DNA of 64,000 nt from Bacteroidales bacterium (lineage in GTDB: Bacteria; Bacteroidota; Bacteroidia; Bacteroidales; UBA932): positions 1 to 64,000 of the forward strand of contig JAFZFH010000129.1 in assembly GCA_017555965.1 (NCBI GenBank), in the 5' to 3' direction. The notes under the pieces were generated by a model. It was not told where the DNA came from, did no database searches, and was given only the letters and a program-made list of their open reading frames with translations. Of the stretch, positions 52,048 through 61,129 are shown piece after piece (the first letter of the stretch is position 1; every line of letters starts with the position of its first letter). Both the position numbers and the translations under genes were made by a program.

Positions 52048-52980
52048 ATGAAACCTACACTTTTAGTACTCGCAGCCGGAATGGGCAGCAGATATGGCGG
52101 ACTCAAGCAGATGGACGGCCTGGGTCCTAACGGAGAAACCATCATCGACTACTCGATCTACGATGCAGTAGAAGCAGGATTCGGCAAGGTGGTATACATC
52201 GTACGCGAGTTTTTCAAGGACCAGATAGAGCAGGTGGTAAAAGAGAAGTACAGCAACGTGAAATGCGTTGACGGTGAGCCACTTGAATTCCAGTTCGTAA
52301 CACAGGAACTCACTAAGATTCCTGCAGGATTCACCCTCAACCCTGAGCGCGAAAAGCCATGGGGTACAGCACATGCGGTACTCATGGGCGCAGAAGTCAT
52401 CAACGAGCCGTTTGCCGTGATCAACGGTGACGACTACTACGGCAAGGAGTCATTCAAGGTACTTGGAGACTGGCTCAGAGCGCACGAAGGAAAGACAGGT
52501 GAATTCTGTCTCGTGGGATTCGAGCTTGACAATACACTTTCTGAGTCAGGAGCAGTATCAAGAGGTATCGGATCGGCAGACAGCGAAGGTTACCTTACAA
52601 CAGTTGTGGAGCACCACAAGATCGCCAAGGCTGAAGACGGAAAGATCTACGGAGAAAACAGCGTGACAGGCGAGACAGTCGAACTCGAAGGAAAGACACT
52701 CTGCTCAATGAACATGTGGGGATTCACCCCTGACTACTTCCAGAAGAGTGCCGCCCTCTTCGAAGGCTTCCTCACAAAGAACATCAACGAGCTCAAGGCA
52801 GAGTTCTACATTCCATATGCAATCGACAGCATGATCAAGGACGGAAGCGGAAAGACGCAGCTTCTTTCGACTCCGTCAAAATGGTTCGGCGTGACATTCA
52901 AGGAAGACAGACCGGGAGTCGTTGCAAAGTTCCAGGAACTTGCTGACCAGGGAGTATATCCTACACCTTTATACAAATAA
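52048..52980 (+). CDS. Sugar-phosphate nucleotidyltransferase family protein
   Basis: A 310-residue protein of the RmlA/GlmU-like nucleotidyltransferase fold. The nucleotide loop is LAAGMGSRYGGLKQ (about residues 8-21), and the metal Asp is in FAVINGDDYYG (about 127-137); GTAHAVLMG (about 109-117) contacts the base. It would make an NDP-sugar from a sugar-1-phosphate; the sugar and base are not clear. The CPBP protease gene starts 2 bases after its stop. The mobile element ends 27 bases before the ATG, so the gene now has transposon sequence in place of its likely promoter. Confidence 0.88.
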   Translation: MKPTLLVLAAGMGSRYGGLKQMDGLGPNGETIIDYSIYDAVEAGFGKVVYIVREFFKDQIEQVVKEKYSNVKCVDGEPLEFQFVTQELTKIPAGFTLNPEREKPWGTAHAVLMGAEVINEPFAVINGDDYYGKESFKVLGDWLRAHEGKTGEFCLVGFELDNTLSESGAVSRGIGSADSEGYLTTVVEHHKIAKAEDGKIYGENSVTGETVELEGKTLCSMNMWGFTPDYFQKSAALFEGFLTKNINELKAEFYIPYAIDSMIKDGSGKTQLLSTPSKWFGVTFKEDRPGVVAKFQELADQGVYPTPLYK

Positions 52981-52982
52981 TC

Positions 52983-53885
52983 ATGGGATTCTTCAGAAAA
53001 CACACAGGAAGAGCATCATATGACCTCTTCTCGAACCATACCTACTATGTTCCTGGATATGGTGGAATGATGACACTTTTCGTAATGTTCCTCATAGGCA
53101 CTCTGCTCGGCAGTCTTCTTGTGGGAGCTCTTGCACTTTTTTCGCCTGAGTTTGCGAATATCTACGGAACAGTCATCTCGTACCCTGTAATGTTCATCCC
53201 TGCATGGCTTTATGTTTCGGCCAAAAGCCGCAGAAACGAATTCTTCGACACAGGATATGCTCTTGACAGTGAGAATTTCGGCCAGCTCGGAGGATTCAAG
53301 CTCGCCCTTATAGTATCTGTTGCTACCCTCGCTGCAGCATTCATCGGAGACAGCTTCAACAGCCTTATGCCTCCGACTCCTGAATGGTTTGACAATGCAA
53401 TGTCAAAGATCATGGATGCTCCGGTATGGATCACTCTGATTTCAGTTTCGATCTTTGCTCCTCTTTTTGAAGAGTGGCTCTGCAGAGGACTCGTACTCAG
53501 AGGACTTCTCCAGAAGACACATCCGGTTTCAGCAGTCTTTGTATCTGCAGCATTCTTCGCAGTACTCCACATGAATCCATGGCAGGCACTTGCTGCCTTC
53601 CTTCTCGGAATCCTGTTCGGATTTGTCTATTACAAGACTGGTTCGCTCAAGCTCACAATGCTCATGCACTGTGTGAACAACACAATGGCGGTAGTATTCA
53701 GCAAGATTCCGTCAATTGAAGAAGCTGAAAGTTTTGCAGACATCCTCAGTCCATGGGCATACGCAGGAATCATGATTGCCAGCATCGCGTTCATCGCAGC
53801 GACCTGCGTCGTCCTCCGCAACATACCGTTCACTAAGGAAGGCGCACGAAGCAACTGCGATGAAGTTCCACCGATAACAATATAA
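52983..53885 (+). CDS. CPBP-family intramembrane metalloprotease
   Basis: A 300-residue membrane protein with about eight hydrophobic helices. The CPBP/Abi (Rce1-like) motifs are all present: E163-E164 and R168 in LFEEWLCRGL, the FAVLHMN motif with H196, and LMHCVNN (about 222-228). The family includes CAAX-type proteases and bacteriocin-immunity proteins; the substrate here is unknown. It is co-oriented with the nucleotidyltransferase gene, 2 bases apart, and is followed directly by a terminator. Confidence 0.92.
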   Translation: MGFFRKHTGRASYDLFSNHTYYVPGYGGMMTLFVMFLIGTLLGSLLVGALALFSPEFANIYGTVISYPVMFIPAWLYVSAKSRRNEFFDTGYALDSENFGQLGGFKLALIVSVATLAAAFIGDSFNSLMPPTPEWFDNAMSKIMDAPVWITLISVSIFAPLFEEWLCRGLVLRGLLQKTHPVSAVFVSAAFFAVLHMNPWQALAAFLLGILFGFVYYKTGSLKLTMLMHCVNNTMAVVFSKIPSIEEAESFADILSPWAYAGIMIASIAFIAATCVVLRNIPFTKEGARSNCDEVPPITI

Positions 53886-53912
53886 AAAAAGACCCGCACG
53901 GGTCTTTTTTTT
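53884..53912. terminator. Bidirectional terminator between CPBP and YccF genes
   Basis: GACCC / GGGTC stem (53891-53895 with 53900-53904) extended by an A-run on the left and eight T on the right (53905-53912). Serves the convergent genes on both sides. Confidence 0.9.
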
Positions 53913-54279
53913 ATACGATCTTCTTTCCGAAAGGAACGAGGGCCAGAAGAGCCATCTTGAAATGCTGGAGACCGAACGGTATACCGACGATGGTCAGGCA
54001 GCAGACCACTCCGAATCCCAGATGGAGAAGAGCGATCTCAATACCTCCGACAAGGATCCAGATCACATTCATGATGATGGCCAGGCAGCCCGAATCATTC
54101 GGCCCCGGCTGCACCTCATGACCGAAAGGCCACAATGCAAACGAACCGATCTTCATCAGCTGTACGCCGAAAGGTATGCCGATGATGGTAAGACATGTAA
54201 GGAGACCGACGATCCAATAATACAACGCAATCAGAAAGCCTCCCATGACGACCCATAAGATGTTTCCTATAAAATTCAT
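53911..54279 (-). CDS. YccF domain-containing membrane protein
   Basis: A 122-residue protein counted from ATG 54279 (MNFIGNILWVVMGG); an ATG two codons earlier (54285) overlaps the stop of the previous gene and is also possible. It is two copies of the YccF unit, each with a helix pair and the motif LTIIGIPFGVQ (about 33-43) or LTIVGIPFGLQ (about 93-103), joined by a short loop with GPNDSGC. YccF proteins are small inner-membrane proteins of unknown role. It probably shares a transcript with the two recycling-type genes upstream. Confidence 0.9.
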   Translation of the reverse strand: MNFIGNILWVVMGGFLIALYYWIVGLLTCLTIIGIPFGVQLMKIGSFALWPFGHEVQPGPNDSGCLAIIMNVIWILVGGIEIALLHLGFGVVCCLTIVGIPFGLQHFKMALLALVPFGKKIV

Positions 54280-54284
54280 ATACA

Positions 54285-55010
54285 TTATAGTTTTATAAAG
54301 TTTTCAGCCTTGTCCAGAGTGTCAAGTTTACCGACATCTATAAGATTCAGATTCTCTGCACACACTCCGTATATATCATATGTATGACACATGTCAAGAT
54401 AGAAATCTATCACAGGGAATCGGGAAGGATAACCATCCATCGCATCAAACACTCTGTCCGACATGATATGTATTCCTGAAAATGCAAATTTCAGACATTT
54501 CGATTCATCAGGAGCAGCCTCAGCAGGCCTGATCTCACCCGTATTCTCATTCTTCCATCCGACAAGCCTCATCGACTGAGGATCGAACAGCAGATATCTC
54601 GAACTCTTGCGGCCGCTCACAAGAAGCGTAGCCAAGGCATCAGGACGGACCTGCGACTCAAACCACCTCAGATCCACATCCGAAAGAATATCAACATTAT
54701 GTATCAGGAACTGTCCGCAGCCCTCAAGATATCTGCGGGCATGGAGCACAGCACCACCCGTTTCAAGCAGCTGTTCCCTTTCATCACTGATCTCTACTTC
54801 AAGAATATCCTGCTGAGCAGCCCAATCCTCTACCTGATCTGCAAAATGATGAACATTGACCACAACCGCATCGACACCTGCATCCTTGAGTTTTGAGGCG
54901 ACATGTTCGATCAGGGGCCTGCCTCCCACCGGAACGAGAGCCTTGGGAAGAGTATCTGTAATCGGCTTCAGCCTGGTACCCAGACCCGCCGCGAATATAA
55001 ATCCTTTCAT
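54285..55010 (-). CDS. MurU-like sugar-1-phosphate nucleotidyltransferase
   Basis: A 241-residue nucleotidyltransferase with AAGLGTRL (residues 7-14) and PKALVPVGGRPLI (22-34), the metal Asp in FLIHNVDILSD (about 97-107), and the end LNLIDVGKLDTLDKAENFI. The small size and adjacency (1 base) to an AmgK-like kinase match the MurU-AmgK pair, which turns recycled N-acetylmuramate into UDP-MurNAc by way of the 1-phosphate. The role is inferred from family plus context; another sugar such as GlcNAc is possible. Confidence 0.8.
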   Translation of the reverse strand: MKGFIFAAGLGTRLKPITDTLPKALVPVGGRPLIEHVASKLKDAGVDAVVVNVHHFADQVEDWAAQQDILEVEISDEREQLLETGGAVLHARRYLEGCGQFLIHNVDILSDVDLRWFESQVRPDALATLLVSGRKSSRYLLFDPQSMRLVGWKNENTGEIRPAEAAPDESKCLKFAFSGIHIMSDRVFDAMDGYPSRFPVIDFYLDMCHTYDIYGVCAENLNLIDVGKLDTLDKAENFIKL

Positions 55011-55011
55011 A

Positions 55012-56448
55012 CTACAATATCATATCAACATTCTGTTCACGATGGACAAGTCGGACTCGTATGTCCGGATACTTTGCCGCAAGATGACGGGCAAGATGCT
55101 CTGCACAATAGACAGAACGATGCTGCCCTCCTGTACATCCGAAGCTGACCATCAGACTTGTAAACCCACGCTTCGAATATGTCTCCACGTGCGGATCGAC
55201 CACTCCGTATACATGCTCAAGATACCCGGTCACCTCGCCATCGTCTTCAAGGAACCTTATGACCTCCTCATCCATTCCTGTCAGAGCCTTGTACTGCTGA
55301 TATCTTCCCGGATTATGGATCGAACGACAATCGAACACATATCCGCCACCGTTGCCTGAACAATCCTCCGGAACACCCTTCTTGAAGGAGAAGCTTGAAA
55401 CTGTAACATTCAGGACTCCTCCCGGAGCTGCCTCCACATTGAATCTTGGAAGAGAGACCATCTTACCGAGAGTCTCACACAGATAAGGATACTTCTCCTG
55501 CACTGACGTGAAATCACCACAGGACTCTCCTGAAAGAAGTTCATCGAGCGCCTTGATTGTCTGAGGTATGGAAACCACAAACTTTGCCTTATGCTCCGAC
55601 CATCCCCTGAAACCATAGGCACCAAGAACCTGCAAGGTCCTGAAAAGAACAAAAAGCTTCAGCTGATCCATGAATTCCCTACGATCCACAGCAGTATACT
55701 TCGACAACGCCTCCAGATATGCATCCAGCAGCTTATCCCTGAGTTCTGCAGAGAAAGCCGAGCGCGCATGCCATACGAACGAAGCCACATCGTAATGGAC
55801 AGGGCCTCTTCTGCCACCTTGGAAATCGATGAAACACGGCTCACCGTCCCGAACCATGACATTTCTGGAATTGAAATCCCTATAAAGGAAAGTCGGAACA
55901 TCTGAAAGGCAGGACATCAGATCATCGGCAAAATGCTCGAAGTCGTCCTGCAGCATCACCTCATTGAACTCCAGTCCCGAGGGCTTGAGGAAGCAGTATT
56001 TGAAATAGTTGAGATCGAACATCACCATCCTCATATCGAAGGAAGGCTGAGGATAACAGACAGAAAAGTCCAGGCCGTCTGCACCCTCAAACTGAATCTT
56101 GGGTAGAAGGGACATAGTCCTGCATAACACGGAGTCCGGATCCTGGAGCGCTCCCTTCACCATACAGTCATAAAGGACGGCATCTCCGAAATCCTCCTGT
56201 ATATAACGCATTCCGTCTTCGCTGACTGCGTAGATCTCAGGGACAGGTATTCCTTTCGGACGGAAATGTTCCGCAATGGTGAGAAAGGCATGATTCTCAG
56301 CATGATCAAGACCGATGACTCCGACACATGTTCCGGCAGATGAAGTCATACGGAAATAACTGCGGTTGCTGGCTGAACCCGTTATAGGAGTCACAGCCTC
56401 AGGAGAACAGCCGTAATGAGAGATATATAGTGATGCTAATTCCTGCAT
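55012..56448 (-). CDS. AmgK-like sugar kinase fused to a RapZ C-terminal domain
   Basis: A 478-residue two-domain protein. The first ~310 residues are an aminoglycoside-phosphotransferase-like kinase: glycine-rich start GSASNRSYFRM (about 24-34), catalytic loop LYRDFNSRNVMV (about 195-206), metal site CFIDFQGG (about 211-218). AmgK of this family phosphorylates MurNAc and GlcNAc at C1. The last ~140 residues match the RapZ C-terminal domain: FDCRSIHNPGRYQQYKALTG (about 350-369) and SFGCTGGQHRSVYCAEHLA (about 438-456); the RapZ P-loop half is missing. In E. coli that domain binds glucosamine-6-P and regulates GlmS, so the fusion may tie sugar recycling to amino-sugar sensing. The kinase-MurU-YccF genes are in line with 1- to 6-base gaps. 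Confidence 0.82.
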   Translation of the reverse strand: MQELASLYISHYGCSPEAVTPITGSASNRSYFRMTSSAGTCVGVIGLDHAENHAFLTIAEHFRPKGIPVPEIYAVSEDGMRYIQEDFGDAVLYDCMVKGALQDPDSVLCRTMSLLPKIQFEGADGLDFSVCYPQPSFDMRMVMFDLNYFKYCFLKPSGLEFNEVMLQDDFEHFADDLMSCLSDVPTFLYRDFNSRNVMVRDGEPCFIDFQGGRRGPVHYDVASFVWHARSAFSAELRDKLLDAYLEALSKYTAVDRREFMDQLKLFVLFRTLQVLGAYGFRGWSEHKAKFVVSIPQTIKALDELLSGESCGDFTSVQEKYPYLCETLGKMVSLPRFNVEAAPGGVLNVTVSSFSFKKGVPEDCSGNGGGYVFDCRSIHNPGRYQQYKALTGMDEEVIRFLEDDGEVTGYLEHVYGVVDPHVETYSKRGFTSLMVSFGCTGGQHRSVYCAEHLARHLAAKYPDIRVRLVHREQNVDMIL

Positions 56449-56494
56449 TTGAATACTTTTTTGCGAATTTACTAAATTGTTCAGACAAAAAAGT

Positions 56495-56502
56495 TAAATT
56501 TG
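56495..56502 (+). promoter_or_regulatory. Promoter -7-like box for pncB-pncA
   Basis: TAAATTTG fits TAnnTTTG, 24 bases before the pncB ATG. The -33 element is not clear. Confidence 0.45.
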
Positions 56503-56526
56503 TGTGATTTCTAAACCTTAACAAAG

Positions 56527-58011
56527 ATGCTAAATAACGCATATTGCTCGGACAAGTACCAGTACACAATGGGAAAATCCTTTTATGACAACGGCATGAA
56601 GGACCAGAAGGCGGTCTTTAATCTTTTCTACCGCAAAGCCCCTGAGAACAACAACTGGGCTGTGGTAAGCGGCACAGACGAAGTCATAGAAATGGTCGAG
56701 AACCTCGGAAACATGGACTCTTCCTTCTTTGAAAAGTTCCTTCCGGGCGACGAATATGCGGAATTCAGAGGCTATCTTTCAGCGATGAAGTTTACGGGAA
56801 CCATCTACGCGATGCGCGAAGGTGAGATCGTATTCCCGAACCAGCCGATCATCATAATCGAAGGTCCGCTGATTGAAGCGCAGGTACTCGAGACACCTAT
56901 GCTCTGCATCATGAACCATCAGATGGCAGTAGCTACAAAAGCGTCGAGAGTATGCAGGGCTACCAACCGCCCTGTAAGCGAATTCGGTTCCAGAAGAGCT
57001 CATGGTCCATGGGCAGCGACCTATGGAGCCAAGGCGGCCATCATCGCGGGATGCGCGACAACATCAAACATCATGACAGGAGCCATGTTCGACTACGGAT
57101 CGACCGGAACAATGGCCCACAGCTACGTGACTGCATTCGGCAGCAGCGTCGCAGGCGAATTCAAGGCTTTCGACACATACATCAAGACACATAGGAACGA
57201 GAGCATAGTATTGCTCATCGACACATATGATACGCTCAAGTGCGGCGTGCTCAACGCGATCAAGGCATACAAGGAAAACGGCATCGACAACAGCTATGCA
57301 CCAGGATACGGAGTGCGCCTCGACAGCGGTGACCTTGCGTACCTCTCTGCAGAATGCCGTAGAATCCTCGACGAGCACGGACTTACCAACTGCAAGATCT
57401 TTGCAACCAACTCTCTCGACGAATACCTGATCACAGACCTCGAGCGTCAGGGAGCATGCATCGATTCTTACGGAGTCGGTGACGCCATCGCGACATCCAA
57501 GGCTGCCCCATGCTTCGGAAACGTATACAAACTTGTTGAAATCGACGGAGTGGCAGTACTGAAACGTTCGGAGGACAAGATCAAGCTGATCAACCCGGGC
57601 AACCAGATCACATACAGAATCATGATCAACGATCCTTCGAAGGGAGAAATCTTCAAGGTTGATGTGACCTGCCTCCGCGGCGATGAGCTCAGCAGAAAGA
57701 TTGAAGCAGGAGAAACATTTACAGTATGCGACGAGTACGACCGTTACAAGACAAAGACATTCGAAGCCGGAGAATACACTGCGCTGACAATGCAGCATAA
57801 GGTGATAGATAACGGAAAGAGGTGTGCACCTCACTATACTCTGATGGAAAAGAAGGAGTATTACAACAGCACACTGATGCACTTCAGCCCTAGTGAGAGA
57901 CGACTCATCAACCCTCACTACTACAAGGTCGACATTTCTGACGACCTTTATAATCTGAAGATGAGCATCATCAACAAACTTGTGGGAGAAATACGTAACT
58001 TTAAGTTATAA
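56527..58011 (+). CDS. pncB: Nicotinate phosphoribosyltransferase
   Basis: A 494-residue enzyme making nicotinate mononucleotide from nicotinate and PRPP, with ATP hydrolysis, in NAD salvage. Family signatures: YCSDKYQYTMGKSFYDNGM near the start (about 6-24), VFNLFYRKAPEN (about 30-41), EFGSRRAHGPWAATYGAKAA (about 156-175; the His is phosphorylated in the family), and GVRLDSGDLAYLS (about 259-271). The pncA gene follows after 1 base; together they convert nicotinamide to the mononucleotide. Confidence 0.96.
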   Translation: MLNNAYCSDKYQYTMGKSFYDNGMKDQKAVFNLFYRKAPENNNWAVVSGTDEVIEMVENLGNMDSSFFEKFLPGDEYAEFRGYLSAMKFTGTIYAMREGEIVFPNQPIIIIEGPLIEAQVLETPMLCIMNHQMAVATKASRVCRATNRPVSEFGSRRAHGPWAATYGAKAAIIAGCATTSNIMTGAMFDYGSTGTMAHSYVTAFGSSVAGEFKAFDTYIKTHRNESIVLLIDTYDTLKCGVLNAIKAYKENGIDNSYAPGYGVRLDSGDLAYLSAECRRILDEHGLTNCKIFATNSLDEYLITDLERQGACIDSYGVGDAIATSKAAPCFGNVYKLVEIDGVAVLKRSEDKIKLINPGNQITYRIMINDPSKGEIFKVDVTCLRGDELSRKIEAGETFTVCDEYDRYKTKTFEAGEYTALTMQHKVIDNGKRCAPHYTLMEKKEYYNSTLMHFSPSERRLINPHYYKVDISDDLYNLKMSIINKLVGEIRNFKL

Positions 58012-58012
58012 T

Positions 58013-58600
58013 ATGAAGAACAATGCATTGGTCGTAGTGGACATGCTGTATGACTTCATCGACGGAAGTCTCGCATGCCAGCATTCCGAGGAAGCGGTAA
58101 GACAGACACTAAACTTCATCGATTCACAGACAGACAGTCAGGGAGGAGAAGACCACGAGATTCTCGACACCTTCCCTATCCTTTTCGTACGTGACCATCA
58201 CCCTGCGGACCACTCATCCTTCAAGGAACATGGAGGCATCTGGCCTTCACATTGCGTTGCAGGCACCCATGGAGGCGAGATCCATAAGGACCTTCTCCCC
58301 TATGCATCAGAAGAACTTACTTTTGACAAGGGTTGTGACAGAGATGTGGAACAGTACTCAGGATTTGACGGCCTGAACTGTGCCGGACAGACTATGGGAG
58401 AGATACTGGAACTTCTGGACACAACTGATGTATATGTCTGCGGCATCGCTACAGAATACTGTGTACGCAATACATGCGAAGACCTTAAGAAAGCCGGTTT
58501 CAAGGTCCATCTTCTTAAGGAATGTATCGGTTATGTAGATGCTGAAGGACACGCCAAAGCATTGGACGAAATGACACAGGAAGGCATAAGTATTGAATAA
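58013..58600 (+). CDS. pncA: Nicotinamidase (isochorismatase-like hydrolase)
   Basis: A 195-residue cysteine hydrolase turning nicotinamide into nicotinate. The start is ATG 58013 (MKNNALVVVDMLYDF), one base after the pncB stop; an ATG 11 codons earlier lies inside pncB. The catalytic triad is visible: D10, K106 (LTFDKG) and C150 (GIATEYCVRNT). D61, H63 and H67 in VRDHHPADH suit the metal site of true nicotinamidases. Context next to pncB supports the assignment over other isochorismatase-like enzymes. Confidence 0.93.
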   Translation: MKNNALVVVDMLYDFIDGSLACQHSEEAVRQTLNFIDSQTDSQGGEDHEILDTFPILFVRDHHPADHSSFKEHGGIWPSHCVAGTHGGEIHKDLLPYASEELTFDKGCDRDVEQYSGFDGLNCAGQTMGEILELLDTTDVYVCGIATEYCVRNTCEDLKKAGFKVHLLKECIGYVDAEGHAKALDEMTQEGISIE

Positions 58601-58623
58601 TCAAATAATTATTCATACCTTTG
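58593..58623 (+). promoter_or_regulatory. Promoter of the Porin_10-like gene
   Basis: TTG (58593-58595), 20 bases and TACCTTTG (58616-58623) match the Bacteroidota -33/-7 form. The ATG is at 58634, so the leader is only a few bases. Confidence 0.6.
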
Positions 58624-58633
58624 CCGTCTTGTT

Positions 58634-61129
58634 ATGAAGAATGCACTGGCAAAAATATGGGTTCCGATGCTGCTTGTAATTATGGCAGCCGCACAGTCTT
58701 TCGGAATCGATGCAGGAAAATCAGCGGGTCTTAAAAGACTGGCTGATTCTTTGGCATTCAATCAGTTACAAGACTCCACAGCCCTCATTATGCCGGATTC
58801 TCTCCAACGTAGAGACACCATCAAAATCAAATACATTCATACTGCCGTAAAGGACTCTGCAACAAGAGTTCATCTCAGAGACTCTCTGATGGCTGCAGGA
58901 GATTCACTGTACATCAGCATACTCGACTCTCTATACGTAAAGGACTCATTGGATAGAGTTCAGGCCGAGTACGATGCCTGGTATGCATCACTCTCCAGAA
59001 AGGAACGCAGAAAGGAAGATGCAAAGATTGCCCTGCCGGCACTTATCGCTGCATCAAACCGCAAAGTAGAAATAAAGGACAGCATCAAGACACGTAGGGA
59101 CAGCGTAAAACAGGCTACTCTCCGAGTCCTTGGAACTTTTGCAATTCCGGATTCACTTCACTACAAACGCATCATTACCTGGAAGAATGACAGAGACTTC
59201 CAGAATCTCGTAGAAATACGTGACATGGCTCAAGATACATCCTACATGAGGAGCTTCAACGACTACGTATTCTTCAACGAGGACATCAACGCATCCTGGC
59301 TTGGTGTCAGCGGTTCCCCTGTACAGTTTTATGACTGGTTCAAGAGAGCAGAAGAGGACAACGCCATCTTCTACACCCCATACAAAGTCTGGAACTACTC
59401 TCCTGAGACGCTTCCGCAGTACAATACCAAGACACCATACACCGAACTTGCATATTACGGAACACTTTTCTCAAGCAAGGAGAAGGAAGAGGCGAATGTG
59501 AGAGTGCTCACCACACAGAACATCTCCCCTCAGATGAACATCACGCTCGAGTTCAGAAGATATGGAGGAAACGGTATCCTTAAGAGGGAGGACACAGCCA
59601 ACAAGACCTTCGTAGCGTCGACAAACTATCTCGGAGAGAAGTACATGATGCACGCCGGCTATATCTACAATAAGGTAAGCAGAAGTGAAAACGGAGGTGT
59701 CGTTGACGAATCATGGATCCGAGATACAACAGTGGATTCCAGAGAGATCGACGTTTATCTGCGTGACGCAAGCAATCAGCTCAAGAAGAACACCTTCTAT
59801 CTGGATCAGACATACAGAATTCCTTTCACTTTCCTCAAGGACATCAAAGGCAGGAAGAACAAGGGAAATGCCGCCGATTCACTGGATGTAGTCGCAACAC
59901 CTGAAGAAGAAATCAGCACCTCAGATGATGTGACAACCGCATTCATCGGTCACAGCAGCGAGTATTCCGTATTCAGCAAGACATATACCGACAAGATAAG
60001 TGACAAATACGGCAAGGAATTCTATGGAGACCGATTCTATATCAATCCTACCACAAGTATGGACTCTCTGAGAGTGATGCGCTTTGAGAACAAGTTCTTC
60101 ATCAGACTCCAGCCGTGGACAAACGAAGCTATTGTATCCAAGCTTGATGTCGGAATCGGCGACAAGCTTGCAAATTATTTCAGTTTCAGTCCTATTGACT
60201 ACCTGCAGGGCAGCAATAACGTGATACAGAACTCGGTGTACCTGTATGCCGGAGCAAACGGACAGTACAGAAAGTACCTGAAATGGGATGCAACAGGAAA
60301 ATACAACTTCCTTGGTTACGAAATCAATGATTTCCTGATTGAGGCGAACATGACGATGAACGCCTATCCATTCAGAAGATATAAGAACAGTCCGCTTACT
60401 TTGGCAGTGCATTTCGAAACAAGTCTTAAGGAGCCGGACTACTATCAGCAGCATCTTTACACCAACCATTTCAAATGGGACAACAACTTCGGCAAGATTT
60501 CAACGACAAAGCTTGAAGCAAAGCTGATGATTCCAAGATGGAAAATGTCAGCCTCGTTCGGTTATGGTCTGCTGAGCAATAACATCTATTATGACAACCA
60601 GGGCTTCGTCAAGCAGAATGAAGCACCTATGAGTGTCATGACAGCAACATTGAACAAGAACTTCCGAATATGGAAGTTCCACCTGGACCATCAGGCAATG
60701 CTGCAGCTCTCCTCAGACCAGGAGGTTCTGCCACTGCCACTGCTGGCCCTCAACTTCCGATACTACCTCCAGTTTGACATCGTAGAGAGAGTCATGCAGA
60801 TGCAGATCGGAGCAAACGGAACATACACAACAGAGTGGTATGCCCCTGCATACAATCCGGTATTGGGTGTGTTCCATAACCAGGATGAAAGAAAATACGG
60901 AAACTGCCCATATATTGACGCATTCATAAACATTCAGTGGAAGAAGGCAAGCATATTCATAAAGGCAGTCAATGTAAATATGGGATGGCCGAACAAATCT
61001 GCAGACTATTTCTCTGCAGCCGGATATATTGCACCTCAAAGTGCAATAAAGTTCGGTATCACATGGCCGTTCTGGGTCCGCCCTAAAAAGGACAACGTGA
61101 CCCTTGGCCCTGAAAATATTAAACGATGA
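58634..61129 (+). CDS. Large outer-membrane barrel protein, Porin_10-like
   Basis: An 831-residue protein. Residues 1-24 look like a signal peptide (AAAQSFGIDAG). Then comes a long periplasmic part with repeated Asp-Ser and Lys-Asp units (RDSLMAAGDSLYISILDSLYVKDSLD, split here; about 95-120) and KERRKEDAKIA, and finally a barrel (about 250-831) with alternating strands, ending KFGITWPFWVRPKKDNVTLG. The block WASLGVSGSPVQFYDWF-like (NASWLGVSGSPVQFYDWFKR, about 217-236) and the arrangement match the Bacteroidota putative-porin family (Porin_10). Substrate unknown. The last 4 bases (ATGA) overlap the start of the lytic transglycosylase gene. Confidence 0.82.
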   Translation: MKNALAKIWVPMLLVIMAAAQSFGIDAGKSAGLKRLADSLAFNQLQDSTALIMPDSLQRRDTIKIKYIHTAVKDSATRVHLRDSLMAAGDSLYISILDSLYVKDSLDRVQAEYDAWYASLSRKERRKEDAKIALPALIAASNRKVEIKDSIKTRRDSVKQATLRVLGTFAIPDSLHYKRIITWKNDRDFQNLVEIRDMAQDTSYMRSFNDYVFFNEDINASWLGVSGSPVQFYDWFKRAEEDNAIFYTPYKVWNYSPETLPQYNTKTPYTELAYYGTLFSSKEKEEANVRVLTTQNISPQMNITLEFRRYGGNGILKREDTANKTFVASTNYLGEKYMMHAGYIYNKVSRSENGGVVDESWIRDTTVDSREIDVYLRDASNQLKKNTFYLDQTYRIPFTFLKDIKGRKNKGNAADSLDVVATPEEEISTSDDVTTAFIGHSSEYSVFSKTYTDKISDKYGKEFYGDRFYINPTTSMDSLRVMRFENKFFIRLQPWTNEAIVSKLDVGIGDKLANYFSFSPIDYLQGSNNVIQNSVYLYAGANGQYRKYLKWDATGKYNFLGYEINDFLIEANMTMNAYPFRRYKNSPLTLAVHFETSLKEPDYYQQHLYTNHFKWDNNFGKISTTKLEAKLMIPRWKMSASFGYGLLSNNIYYDNQGFVKQNEAPMSVMTATLNKNFRIWKFHLDHQAMLQLSSDQEVLPLPLLALNFRYYLQFDIVERVMQMQIGANGTYTTEWYAPAYNPVLGVFHNQDERKYGNCPYIDAFINIQWKKASIFIKAVNVNMGWPNKSADYFSAAGYIAPQSAIKFGITWPFWVRPKKDNVTLGPENIKR

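Noticed and set aside
57064..57918. Long open frame on the minus strand opposite pncB
   Set aside because: The pncB frame is certain and full length; the opposite translation is Val/Cys/Ser-rich without domain signs.
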